DNA of 64,000 nucleotides, taken from NCBI GenBank assembly GCA_900149785.2, contig FSSI02000006.1:62001-126000 (forward strand), given 5' to 3'. This DNA comes from Sodalinema lacuna_A (lineage in GTDB: Bacteria > Cyanobacteriota > Cyanobacteriia > Cyanobacteriales > Geitlerinemataceae). The notes under the pieces were generated by a model that was given only the letters and a program-made list of their open reading frames with translations, was not told the origin of the DNA and ran no database searches. A program made the position numbers and the translations under genes. This document shows positions 17,999 to 26,920 of this stretch, in pieces; position 1 is the stretch's first letter, and every line of letters starts with the position of its first letter.

Positions 17999-19513
17999 GT
18001 GAATTGGATCATTGACGCAAATCCCTGTCCGGGGGTGTTTTATGGAACCCCGGCCCAAGATGGCTTTTTACTGCGGATTCGTACCCCCGGTGGGCAACTG
18101 ACCCTGTCCCAAGGACAGGCCATCGCTCGTTGGATGGAGGCTTGGGGTTGCGATCGCCTACAAGTGACAAATCGGGGCAATCTACAACTGCGATCGCTCG
18201 GCCAGGCCCCCAGTCCCGAAATCTTTACAGAACTCAAAACCCTCGGTTTAGCGTCTCCCATCCCCCAGGTGGATCAGCTTCGTAACATCATGGCCAGCCC
18301 CACCGCCGGGATTGATCCCCAGGAACTCCTCGATACTCGTCCCTGGGTGCAAGCCTTAGATGAGTTTATCCAACAGCAGCGCCAGTTAGAGGCTCTGCCG
18401 GCTAAGTTTAGCATTGGTATCGATGGCGGTGGATCTGTGGCGATCGGTACTCGCTCGCCCCTCTCCTGGGAACATCGCTATAACGAGATTCAATTGTCCG
18501 TCGTTGCTTCTGATGGCGTAAATGATGGCGTAAATGATGGCATAAACGATGGCGCAAATGAGAACTCGTCTCTTATGGTTCATCTAGCCTTAGGGGCCGG
18601 GAAACAACTCCATGACACTGGCCGCTTGATTCCCCCAGACCGAGTTGTGGAAGCCGTCGCCGCTTTGACTCAAGCCTATCTCGATTACCTCCGTCACGCC
18701 GAACCGTTGCCTAAGCCGGGGCGCAAACGGCGGATGACGCATCTTTTGGCCGATTGGGGCCTGGAACGGTATCTGGACCAAGCAACCCGTTATCAGCCTC
18801 AAGCCTTCGTGCGGGGGAAACCGCTGCGTCTCACGCCGAGTACGGGTGCGGCTCACTTGGGGGTTCATCGTCAACGTCAACCGGGTGTCGCCTATATCGG
18901 CGTGGATTTGCCCTTGGGACAGTTGACGCTGGCCCAGATGCAGGGACTTCTGGAGTTGGTCGCACAGGTTGACTCAGGACCTTTGCGCTTAACCCCTTGG
19001 CAAAGCTTGATTGTGGCCAATATCCCTGAGTCTCAGGTAGAGAGCGTGTTGCAGCAGTTACAGGAATTGGGGTTGTCGGGGGAGGTTCCGCCGTTGGCGA
19101 TCGCCGCCTGTACCGGAAAACCCGGCTGTTCAGCCGCCACGACCGCCACGCAAACTGATGCGCGTCGTCTCCTGGCTGAACTCCCGCAACAGATGGGAGT
19201 AGAAATCCTAGAAACCCTAGAGACCCCCATTAACATCCATCTCACCGCTTGTCCGAAATCCTGCGCTCAACCCAGTCCAGCGGAGATCACCCTGTTGGGA
19301 ACCGCCGACGAGACCTATCACCTCTATCTCGGCGATGGCCGGGACTCTTGGAAATATGATCTCGGCTCTGTGGCGGTTGAAGATCTACCGCCGTTGCTCG
19401 GTCGGGTCTTAACAGGCTATCAGCAGCACCGTCGAGCCTCCGAAGAATCGTTCACGGCTTGGGTCCGGCGATCGCAGCAAGCCGGGGTTCGGCTTCAGGA
19501 GTGGCAACGATGA
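17999..19513 (+). CDS. cobG: Precorrin-3B synthase CobG
   Basis: A nitrite/sulfite-reductase-like [4Fe-4S] monooxygenase of the oxygen-dependent B12 route, making precorrin-3B. The GTG start (VNWIIDANPCPGVFYG) has AGAAGGA about 7 bp upstream and gives 504 residues. The cluster cysteines lie in ACTGKPGCSAA and HLTACPKSCAQPSPAE, the siroheme/[4Fe-4S] pattern of the family. An in-frame 12-bp repeat encodes DGVN-DGVN-DGIN-DGAN (residues 172-187), an unusual insertion in a surface region. It is the first gene of a translationally coupled cobG-cobH-cobI operon behind the cobalamin riboswitch. Confidence 0.93.
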   Translation: MNWIIDANPCPGVFYGTPAQDGFLLRIRTPGGQLTLSQGQAIARWMEAWGCDRLQVTNRGNLQLRSLGQAPSPEIFTELKTLGLASPIPQVDQLRNIMASPTAGIDPQELLDTRPWVQALDEFIQQQRQLEALPAKFSIGIDGGGSVAIGTRSPLSWEHRYNEIQLSVVASDGVNDGVNDGINDGANENSSLMVHLALGAGKQLHDTGRLIPPDRVVEAVAALTQAYLDYLRHAEPLPKPGRKRRMTHLLADWGLERYLDQATRYQPQAFVRGKPLRLTPSTGAAHLGVHRQRQPGVAYIGVDLPLGQLTLAQMQGLLELVAQVDSGPLRLTPWQSLIVANIPESQVESVLQQLQELGLSGEVPPLAIAACTGKPGCSAATTATQTDARRLLAELPQQMGVEILETLETPINIHLTACPKSCAQPSPAEITLLGTADETYHLYLGDGRDSWKYDLGSVAVEDLPPLLGRVLTGYQQHRRASEESFTAWVRRSQQAGVRLQEWQR

Positions 19514-20139
19514 TCGACTATATCCGTGACGGCCAGGAAATTTATAAACAATCTTTTGCCACCATCCGCGCTGAGGCGGCGTTAGAGACGTTGCCCGCCG
19601 ATTTGGCTCATGTTGCCGTTCGCTTGATTCACGCCTGTGGAATGACTGATATTGTGGCGGATTTGGCAGCATCTGAGGGGGCGGTGCAGGTCGGACGAGA
19701 GGCGCTGCGTCAGGGTGCGCCGATTTTGTGTGACTCGCAGATGGTGGCTCATGGGGTGACTCGCGCTCGGCTACCGGCGGAGAATCCGGTGATTTGTACC
19801 CTACGGGAGTCGCCGGTTCCTGAGTTGGCTCAGAAGATTGGCAATACGCGATCGGCGGCGGCGTTAGAGTTATGGAAATCCCATTTATCGGGGTCAGTTG
19901 TGGTGATTGGCAATGCGCCGACGGCGTTGTTTTATCTATTGGAATTGTTGGCGGGAGGGGTTGAGAAACCGGCGTTAATTTTAGGCTTTCCGGTGGGCTT
20001 TGTGGGGGCGGCTGAGTCGAAAGCAGAGCTGGCTCGGGGAGAGTTTGGGGTTCCGTTTATCACGTTACAGGGACGACGGGGTGGCAGTGCGATCGCCGCC
20101 GCTGCTGTGAATGCACTAGCTAAGGAGAATGAATTATGA
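19510..20139 (+). CDS. cobH: Precorrin-8X methylmutase CobH
   Basis: Moves the C11 methyl to C12, giving hydrogenobyrinic acid in the aerobic pathway. It has 209 residues. The catalytic histidine lies in VRLIHACGMTD, and GFPVGFVGAAESK and LQGRRGGSAIAAAAVNAL are typical family segments. The ATG overlaps the cobG stop (ATGA), indicating translational coupling; an in-frame upstream extension inside cobG is rejected. The stop overlaps the cobI start in the same way. Confidence 0.95.
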   Translation: MIDYIRDGQEIYKQSFATIRAEAALETLPADLAHVAVRLIHACGMTDIVADLAASEGAVQVGREALRQGAPILCDSQMVAHGVTRARLPAENPVICTLRESPVPELAQKIGNTRSAAALELWKSHLSGSVVVIGNAPTALFYLLELLAGGVEKPALILGFPVGFVGAAESKAELARGEFGVPFITLQGRRGGSAIAAAAVNALAKENEL

Positions 20140-20840
20140 CCGAATTGGGACGACTCTATGGATTGGGAATTGGTCCTGGTGATCCAGAACTTTTAACGTT
20201 AAAAGCTCATCGAATTTTAACGTCGGTTCCGGTGATTGCTTACCCAACATTAGAAAATGGCAAGGCATTGGCTCGGGCAATTGTTGCCGATTTTATTCGC
20301 CCAGAACAGCATGAGATTCCCATGCCGTTGCCCTTTAGTGTGCGGCGATCGTCTCAACCGTATTATGATTTGGGCGCGGAAAAAATTGCCGAACAATTAA
20401 GTGCCGGTCGAGATGTAGCGGTGTTATGTGAAGGGGAACCGATGCTATATGGCAGTTTTATGTATCTGTTTCAACGACTCGCTCCCCGATTTCCGACTGA
20501 AGTCGTTCCAGGCATTTCTTCGACCTTTGCTAGTGCGGCTATGTTGGGGGTTCCGATTACCTTCCGCAATGATGTGTTGAGTATTATGCCGGCGACGTTG
20601 GAGGCTGATCAATTACGCGATCGCCTTCAGGGCGTTGATGCCGCCGTTATTATTAAATTGGGGCGACATTTTGCGAAAGTTCGAGAGATTTTGGGGGAAT
20701 TAGGACTCTTAGACCGAGCGCTCTATATCGAGCGAGCCACTCAACCCACGCAGCGCATTCTTCCGATTCGGGATCTCGACCCAGAGGAAGCCACCTATTG
20801 GGCCTTGATTCTGATTCCAAGTCAGACTCAACCGGGTTAG
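20136..20840 (+). CDS. cobI: Precorrin-2 C20-methyltransferase CobI
   Basis: A SAM-dependent tetrapyrrole methylase of 234 residues that converts precorrin-2 to precorrin-3A, the substrate of CobG. Motifs are GLGIGPGDPELLTLKAHR, VLCEGEPMLYGSFMYLF and VVPGISSTFASAAMLGVP. It is the third gene of the operon, with ATGA overlap to cobH. The three products therefore cover steps both before and after CobG. Confidence 0.95.
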   Translation: MTELGRLYGLGIGPGDPELLTLKAHRILTSVPVIAYPTLENGKALARAIVADFIRPEQHEIPMPLPFSVRRSSQPYYDLGAEKIAEQLSAGRDVAVLCEGEPMLYGSFMYLFQRLAPRFPTEVVPGISSTFASAAMLGVPITFRNDVLSIMPATLEADQLRDRLQGVDAAVIIKLGRHFAKVREILGELGLLDRALYIERATQPTQRILPIRDLDPEEATYWALILIPSQTQPG

Positions 20841-20993
20841 TTGACCTAGTGAGTTAACCCAGTGAGTTGTATGAAATTAGCAGGGGTTTAATGTCGCCTT
20901 AACCCCATCTCTCTGGAATTTTGCTAGATTGGTCGAGATTGGGTGCGATCGCGCGTCTTAACGTTCGGTAGTTCACTAACGAGCTTAACAACC

Positions 20994-21881
20994 ATGCGAC
21001 GACGTCAACTGCTCGGCTATAGTCTTCTTTTTCTAACCGGTTGTGCTGGGTCAAGATCACAACTGGTAACCCCCTATGAAAATCGTTCTAATTCGCCTTT
21101 GACCTTTAGTGTGACAGATGAACAAGGACTAGATCCTCTAACCGCTAAATATGAGCCGCTGCGGGCTAAATTGTCCCAACTCCTCAACCGGAACATTGAG
21201 TTTTACCCCGTCACGACAACCACCGTCGCAGCGGCTGGGTTACAGGCCGGAAGCATTGATTTGGCCTTAGCCGGCCCCACGGAGTATGTTCTGATTCGAG
21301 CCAGGACCAACGCCACACCGGTCTTTGCCATTACCCGTCCCGATTATTACAGCATAGGGGTTGTTCCCGCCGATAGCCCGATTACGGAACTCAGTGACCT
21401 CAAGGGTAAAGTGTTAGCGATGTCCGACGTCGGTTCGACCAGTGGTCATCTCGGCCCCACAAGCCTCTTAGTTGGGGCCGGACTAGACCCCAAAACTGAC
21501 TACACTGTTGAGTTTTCAAGGGATGAGGGGAGTCTTGAGGCGCTGGAAAACGGAGAAGTAGATGCCTGGTTTGGGTCTTTAACGGATTATCGCAACTTCC
21601 TAGACCGAGATGACATCTCTCGTGATGATTATCGGCAATTGGCTCAAAGTTCCCCTCTTCCCAATGATGTCGTCGTGGTCAATAGCCGCACCTCCCCTCA
21701 GTTTATTGAGGAATTTCGCCAACTCGCTCAAGATCACAGCGAGGAAATTGTAGCCGCCATTACAGCGATTCCAGCCAATAACAAATATATGGGTTCACGA
21801 GTCGTCTCTGTGGCCGATCACGACTATGACAGCATCCGGGATGCGTATCGTATCATTGGCCAAGGTAGCTTTCTCGATTAG
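20994..21881 (+). CDS. PhnD-like periplasmic binding lipoprotein
   Basis: A phosphate/phosphite/phosphonate-type substrate-binding protein of 295 residues. The ATG chosen gives MRRRQLLGYSLLFLTGC, a lipoprotein signal peptide with lipobox LTGC and a possible twin-arginine start. The mature part has the type-2 periplasmic fold signatures LAGPTEYVLI, ELSDLKGKVLAMSDVGSTSGHLGP and GEVDAWFGSLTDYRNF. No ABC permease or ATPase is nearby. Instead a hybrid histidine kinase follows after 69 bp, so it more likely acts as the sensory module of that kinase than as a transporter component. The ligand is unknown. Confidence 0.85.
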   Translation: MRRRQLLGYSLLFLTGCAGSRSQLVTPYENRSNSPLTFSVTDEQGLDPLTAKYEPLRAKLSQLLNRNIEFYPVTTTTVAAAGLQAGSIDLALAGPTEYVLIRARTNATPVFAITRPDYYSIGVVPADSPITELSDLKGKVLAMSDVGSTSGHLGPTSLLVGAGLDPKTDYTVEFSRDEGSLEALENGEVDAWFGSLTDYRNFLDRDDISRDDYRQLAQSSPLPNDVVVVNSRTSPQFIEEFRQLAQDHSEEIVAAITAIPANNKYMGSRVVSVADHDYDSIRDAYRIIGQGSFLD

Positions 21882-21950
21882 GGACGCGATTTGATTCGCG
21901 ATTCTGAGTGATGACGGCTTCTAGGTTGGTGTTTTAAAACAGGCGATCGC

Positions 21951-24350
21951 ATGACTTTATCCTCACAATTTCTGAATCTCAGGCAACGTTTACAGCAACG
22001 CTGGCAACAGCTCCCTTTACCCGGTCGCCAATCGTTTACTCATAAAACCAATGGCTTGAGTATTAGCCAGAAACTGGCTTTTGGCTATAGTTTAGTCATT
22101 GGTGTTGCCATTTGCGGAACCGTTAGCGGCTTATCCATGGGAAATTATTATCAACGGCGTGCCTATTTTAAGTTTGCTGTCGCCGATCGCCAACGGGATT
22201 TACTCTACAACTTAGAAAACTCTGTTGGGGCGATGCGGTTACATCCCCAACGCTTAATCACAGTCCTTGGGGATACGATCTGGTTTGATTACGAAGTTTC
22301 TAAATTTCAAGCTGACGTCAATCGAGTGAACGAGACCATTTCTGAATTTGAAACCTTCCTAGACAACTACGCCCAAGAATCAGAGATTGACGTTGAAAAA
22401 TTGCGGTCTATCCTGCTCGATTATGAGCAAGTTACCCAAGACTATGAAACGGATATTCAGCAACTCTGGCAACAGGTTAATCCAGCCCAACTCACCGACG
22501 CAGAAATTCCCAACGCTCAACAACAAATTCTCGATAGTCTGACGAGTCAGGACGCCACAGCCTTAGAGGTTCGTTTCGATCGCCTCCTAGAATACCTCAT
22601 TTGGCTCGATGCAGCCGCAGATGCTCAACATGAACTGGCTCAAGCGGGACTCGAAGACGCGGAAATTTGGCGACAGTGGATTATTTATCTCAGTATTAGC
22701 CTCTCGGGATTATTATCAATTCTCGTGGCACTGATGACCAGTCGGACGTTAACACGTCCGCTCCTTGACGTGGAAAAAGTGGCCCGGGATGTAACCCAAA
22801 ATGCTGATTTTAGTCTCCGTTGTCCCGTTCATCATCAAGATGAGATCGGATCGGTCGCTGAGTCTTTAAATCGACTGATTCAACAGGTTGAAATTCATAC
22901 TCAAGACTTAAGAATTGCACGAGAACGAGCTGATCGAGCTTCCCAAGCCAAGAGTGAGTTTTTGGCTAATATGAGTCACGAATTGCGCACACCCCTCAAC
23001 GGTATTCTTGGCTATAGTCAAATTCTGCAACGACGCGATGATTTAAATCAGATTCAACGACAAGGGGTTGAGGTGATTCATCAATGTGGGTCCCACCTAC
23101 TGACATTGATTAACGATATCCTCGATCTCTCGAAAATTGAGGCACAAAAGATGGAACTTCATCCAGGTGTTGTTTCATTACCGGCGTTGCTGACTGGGGT
23201 TACGGAAATGTGTCAAATCCGGGCTGTTCAGAAACGTTTAACCTTTACCTATCAACCTAGTGATCAGTTACCTGAAATCATTGAAGTCGATGAGAAGCGA
23301 TTGCGACAAGTTTTAATTAATCTACTCGGTAACGCGGCAAAATATACGGAGCATGGAGGCATTATTTTCTCGGTGCTACCGGTTCGTGGGTTGTCAACCC
23401 GTGACGGATCGGTTGGCTTGCGATTTTCCATTGAAGATACAGGAGTGGGAATGACGCCTGAACAGTTAGATCGCATCTTTTTACCCTTTGAACAGGTGGG
23501 AGACTCCTATCAGTTATCGGAAGGAACGGGATTGGGGTTGGCGATCGCCCAACGTATTGTTGGCATGATGGGCGGTGAAATTCAGGTGAGTAGTGAGTTT
23601 AGGAAAGGGAGTTGTTTTTGGTTTGAAATTACAGTTCCCATTGCCGATGAAAGCCAAATCAAAACAGATTACCAATCTCGAATTGTGGGCTATGACGGTT
23701 GCCGACGAACGGTTTTATTGGTCGATGATAAACCACAAAACCGTATGTTGCTGACGAATTTACTACGTCCCTTGGGCTTTGAGATGATTGAGGCTGACAA
23801 TGGGGCTGAGGGATTAAAAAAAGCTAAACAGCATTGTCCAGATCTGATTATCACTGATTTAGTGATGCCCGTTCTCGATGGCTTTGAAATGATGCGACAA
23901 ATTCGCCGCACCCCGTCGTTAGAGAACGTCACGATTATCGCCTCTTCAGCGAGTGTCTTTGAGCGCGATCGCCATTTTAGTACCAGCGCCGGTAGTGATG
24001 ATTTTCTACCGCGACCCATTGAGTTTGACCGTCTCTTATTGATGTTAGAACAACATCTCCATCTCGTCTGGATTCGGGAAACAGCCCTAGAAACCTCTTC
24101 CTCAACGGCGTCAGCAGAGACCATCGAAGCCGACCAGACCGGGCGAGTTCCCCCAGCGGAAGACTTAGATCGTCTGCTTCATGCGGCCCGTCGTGGCGCT
24201 CTTAAGCAGGTGATTCAGCAATGTCAGGCGCTACAGGAGGAAGATAGCCATTATGCGGCTTTTGCCACAACTATCACTCAATTGGCGCGGAAGTTTCAGG
24301 AAAAGGCGGTCATTTCTACTCTTGAGGAGGCTTATGATCGCAGTCGCTAG
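21951..24350 (+). CDS. Hybrid sensor histidine kinase with receiver domain
   Basis: A 799-residue membrane kinase. Helix 1 spans about residues 44-64 and helix 2 about 243-264, enclosing a helical periplasmic region of about 175 residues. A HAMP domain (about 265-318) and coiled coil follow. The kinase core has H-box FLANMSHELRTPLNGI with His343, N-box NLLGNAAKYTEHGG, G1 DTGVGM and G2 GTGLGLAIA. A receiver domain begins at about residue 583 (VLLVDDKPQNR) with phospho-acceptor Asp636 in IITDLVMPV. About 90 further residues form a helical tail, not a classical Hpt domain as far as I can see. It follows the PhnD-like lipoprotein gene and probably senses its bound state. Confidence 0.92.
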   Translation: MTLSSQFLNLRQRLQQRWQQLPLPGRQSFTHKTNGLSISQKLAFGYSLVIGVAICGTVSGLSMGNYYQRRAYFKFAVADRQRDLLYNLENSVGAMRLHPQRLITVLGDTIWFDYEVSKFQADVNRVNETISEFETFLDNYAQESEIDVEKLRSILLDYEQVTQDYETDIQQLWQQVNPAQLTDAEIPNAQQQILDSLTSQDATALEVRFDRLLEYLIWLDAAADAQHELAQAGLEDAEIWRQWIIYLSISLSGLLSILVALMTSRTLTRPLLDVEKVARDVTQNADFSLRCPVHHQDEIGSVAESLNRLIQQVEIHTQDLRIARERADRASQAKSEFLANMSHELRTPLNGILGYSQILQRRDDLNQIQRQGVEVIHQCGSHLLTLINDILDLSKIEAQKMELHPGVVSLPALLTGVTEMCQIRAVQKRLTFTYQPSDQLPEIIEVDEKRLRQVLINLLGNAAKYTEHGGIIFSVLPVRGLSTRDGSVGLRFSIEDTGVGMTPEQLDRIFLPFEQVGDSYQLSEGTGLGLAIAQRIVGMMGGEIQVSSEFRKGSCFWFEITVPIADESQIKTDYQSRIVGYDGCRRTVLLVDDKPQNRMLLTNLLRPLGFEMIEADNGAEGLKKAKQHCPDLIITDLVMPVLDGFEMMRQIRRTPSLENVTIIASSASVFERDRHFSTSAGSDDFLPRPIEFDRLLLMLEQHLHLVWIRETALETSSSTASAETIEADQTGRVPPAEDLDRLLHAARRGALKQVIQQCQALQEEDSHYAAFATTITQLARKFQEKAVISTLEEAYDRSR

Positions 24351-25065
24351 TCTCGCGGGGAACACAAGCAAAGCTGGTGCGATGTTTCTTCAACTGACGG
24401 TACTGTGTCAGCGATTCAGGACCGAGACGTTCATGAAAGTCCTCTTGGACTTTACAGGTTAAACGGCGGGACACTTGTTTGACAATTTGGGTGATTAGCC
24501 GATCGCCCGTTCGTTGAATTAACTTGGGAGATAAGGAATGAATAAACTTCGGGAAACACACCCCAACATTGAGATCTAACTCCCAACTGACTCGAGTCAT
24601 CGGAAAATCCACCTGTTCTAATTCCTCGATGGACGGCGAGTCCAAGACTTGGGTGGCCCGAAACTCAACCTGATATCCCGGAGGAACATAATCAGGAATG
24701 GGAATGGTCTCAATGCGATAGACGCGATCGCGTTGGGGAATTAACTCTAAGCCAATCTTTGGCTCGACATAATAGCCCAAGGCTCCAAACTTACCAATGG
24801 TCAAATCGTAGCCGTTTTCTCCCAAGGGCTTGACTTGCATCGGCGCAGCACAGCGACGAAACCAGCCCTGATGGACATCGAGATACTGACGAACTGCATC
24901 GGCCTCAGCATACATCTCCATGACACCCTCGAACTGGGTATAAAACCAGTAGAGGCGATCGCCGACCTGAGAGTCGCCCGTCTCCAGATGAGTCATCGGC
25001 TCATCCCCAACAGATGCTGGATGGTCTTGGGCGTTCGTGAACTGCGAGTTAACAGACGACTGCAT
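24316..25065 (-). CDS. DUF1997 family protein
   Basis: A 249-residue protein of a family found in cyanobacteria and plastids; its function is not established. The core runs from FEGVMEMYAEADAVRQYL to the C-terminus, with WFRRCAAPMQVKPLGENGYD and YYVEPKIGLELIPQ as recognisable segments. There is no signal peptide. An alternative ATG at 24996 would remove 23 polar residues. Its last 35 bp overlap the 3' end of the convergent hybrid kinase gene. Confidence 0.8.
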   Translation of the reverse strand: MQSSVNSQFTNAQDHPASVGDEPMTHLETGDSQVGDRLYWFYTQFEGVMEMYAEADAVRQYLDVHQGWFRRCAAPMQVKPLGENGYDLTIGKFGALGYYVEPKIGLELIPQRDRVYRIETIPIPDYVPPGYQVEFRATQVLDSPSIEELEQVDFPMTRVSWELDLNVGVCFPKFIHSLSPKLIQRTGDRLITQIVKQVSRRLTCKVQEDFHERLGPESLTQYRQLKKHRTSFACVPRETSDCDHKPPQE

Positions 25066-25267
25066 CGTTCCAATGTCCTTTAGTATGAGGCGATCGTGCT
25101 TCTAGGAGACAATTCGCCTTTCCTCTGTTCTAGCTTAGCCTGTTCATCTACCCTGGCAATGAGTAATATCTCGGAACTTTGACCGAATTCGCTAAGATAT
25201 TCAGCAGCACTCTTGTTTCTTAACCTGAAACATCACCATAGCCACTACCATAGCCACTATAGGAACC

Positions 25268-25927
25268 GTGAAAGCATTTGTCGCTGGAGCCACTGGAGCC
25301 ACGGGACGTCACATCGTCCAAGAACTCGTTCAACGGGAGATTCCCGTGCGAGCTTTCGTTCGTAACCTCGATCGCGCCCGAGAAATTCTCCCCCATCAAG
25401 CTGAACTCGTTGCTGGAGATGTCCTCGATGCTCAAACGCTCCCCAACGCCCTCGCTGACTGTACTACGCTGCTGTGCGCCACCGGAGCGCGTCCCAGCCT
25501 CGATCCCACCGGCCCCTACAAGGTGGACTACCAAGGAACCCAAAACCTGATTCAAGCGGCTCAAACGGCGAATATCGAGCAATTTGTCCTGGTGAGTTCT
25601 CTGTGTACCTCGGAGTTTTTCCATCCCCTGAACCTATTTTGGCTCGTCCTATATTGGAAAAAACAAGCCGAGGAGGCGCTGCGTAAAAGTGGACTCACCT
25701 ACACCATTGTGCGTCCAGGGGGACTCAAAAATGAGGATACCCCTGCACCGATTATCATGAGATCGGCTGACTCTCTCTCGGAAGGGAGTATTCCTCGGCA
25801 AAAAGTCGCTCATGTTTGTGTCGAAGCGCTGTTCTCTCCTGAGGCTCGCAATAAAATTGTTGAAATTGTCGCCAAGGAGGATGCGCCAACCCGAGACATT
25901 GCTCAGCTATTCGCTGGAGTTGCTTAG
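25268..25927 (+). CDS. NAD(P)-binding SDR family protein (atypical, TIC62/Ycf39-like)
   Basis: A 219-residue Rossmann protein with GTG start. The nucleotide site is FVAGATGATGRHIVQEL, and the conserved segments LLCATGARPS and TYTIVRPGGLKNE place it in the atypical SDR group that includes TIC62- and Ycf39-like proteins. The Tyr-x-x-x-Lys pair is reduced, so a binding or assembly role is as likely as catalysis. It is followed after 44 bp by a secreted protein gene on the same strand. Confidence 0.88.
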   Translation: MKAFVAGATGATGRHIVQELVQREIPVRAFVRNLDRAREILPHQAELVAGDVLDAQTLPNALADCTTLLCATGARPSLDPTGPYKVDYQGTQNLIQAAQTANIEQFVLVSSLCTSEFFHPLNLFWLVLYWKKQAEEALRKSGLTYTIVRPGGLKNEDTPAPIIMRSADSLSEGSIPRQKVAHVCVEALFSPEARNKIVEIVAKEDAPTRDIAQLFAGVA

Positions 25928-25971
25928 ATCCCTGAACTGTCTCAACGCTTGTCTACGACTGGCTTAAACCC

Positions 25972-26799
25972 GTGCTCTACTCTTTCTCTCTCTCCCGAAT
26001 CTTTGGTGTTGTCGCCTTGGGGGCGATCGCGATCCCGCTGGTGACGCCTCCACCCCTCGTGCAAGCGGCCACCGAGCGGCTCACGGTCACCCTCAGCCGC
26101 CAACAGGGCGAGCGGTTTCGGGATCTACTCACGCGGGCTGAAATCATTGCTCAGGAGGAGATTGAGCGGACGTTTAACGCCGATATTGTGGTCAGCGATA
26201 TATCTTTGGTGGTGATGGGGGAAAATCAGGGCTTGATGACCCCTCTGTTGTCGGTTGATGTGCGGCGCGATCGCTGGCGGCGAATTCCCGAACTTTCCGA
26301 ATGGGTGCGCTACTACAGTAATGCTGAGGAGTTACTGGGATTTAATCAAACGCCACCGGAGGGAACCAGCGCCGCTGAGCCGGTGTTAGGAACTGGGGAT
26401 GTCCAAGTGACGCTACGTTGGACGAGCTTAGATGATCTCGATTTAGCGGTTACGGATCCTAGTGGGGAGACGGCCTTCTTTGCGAATCCGTCTATTCCCT
26501 CAGGCGGACAACTCGACGTTGACTCCAACGCCGGCTGTATGTCTCAATTCCAAAACCCCGTGGAAAATATATTTTGGCCGCCAGGAAATGCACCGGAGGG
26601 GAATTACACGGCCAGCGTTACTCTCTTTACCCGCTGCAACGGCGATCGCGCCCCCATCCCCTTTGAACTCTCCATTAGCCTTGATGGCGAAACCCAAACC
26701 CAGACGGGAACCGTCAGTGATGAGGCCCCCAGTCAGGTGTTTGAGTTTAGTTTTCCTCCAACGTCACCGGCTGAGGAATCGGAAGAAGATAGACAGTAA
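25972..26799 (+). CDS. Secreted protein with DUF2135/YfaP-like domain
   Basis: A 275-residue exported protein starting at GTG. The signal peptide covers about residues 1-32 and ends in LVQAA. Residues about 33-125 are an unrecognised domain. Residues about 140-255 form a beta-rich domain with the pattern LRWTSLDDLDLAVTDPSGE, SGGQLDVDSNAGC and ENIFWPPGNAPEGNYT, typical of DUF2135/YfaP-like extracellular domains. The C-terminus is acidic. It is likely co-transcribed with the SDR gene. Confidence 0.75.
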   Translation: MLYSFSLSRIFGVVALGAIAIPLVTPPPLVQAATERLTVTLSRQQGERFRDLLTRAEIIAQEEIERTFNADIVVSDISLVVMGENQGLMTPLLSVDVRRDRWRRIPELSEWVRYYSNAEELLGFNQTPPEGTSAAEPVLGTGDVQVTLRWTSLDDLDLAVTDPSGETAFFANPSIPSGGQLDVDSNAGCMSQFQNPVENIFWPPGNAPEGNYTASVTLFTRCNGDRAPIPFELSISLDGETQTQTGTVSDEAPSQVFEFSFPPTSPAEESEEDRQ

Positions 26800-26870
26800 A
26801 GTTAGGACAAAAAGAAATCTCTAAACCTTCAAAATAAAAGATTTCAGAAAAAAATAGAGTCCTATATTAT

Positions 26871-26918
26871 CTGTCTCAATAATTGTCTGTCTCAACAATT
26901 GTCTGTCTCAACAATTGG
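26871..26918. repeat. Three tandem copies of a 16-bp unit
   Basis: The unit is ctgtctcaacaattgt with slight variation, placed immediately downstream of the argJ stop and after the YfaP-like gene. There are no spacers between copies, so it is a short tandem repeat and not a CRISPR. Confidence 0.9.
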
Positions 26919-26920
26919 TG

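Noticed and set aside
26871..26918. Regularly repeated 16-bp units that could suggest a CRISPR
   Set aside because: The copies are directly adjacent with no spacers, only three units exist, and no cas gene is present. The same applies to the arrays at 8632, 29298 and 35731.
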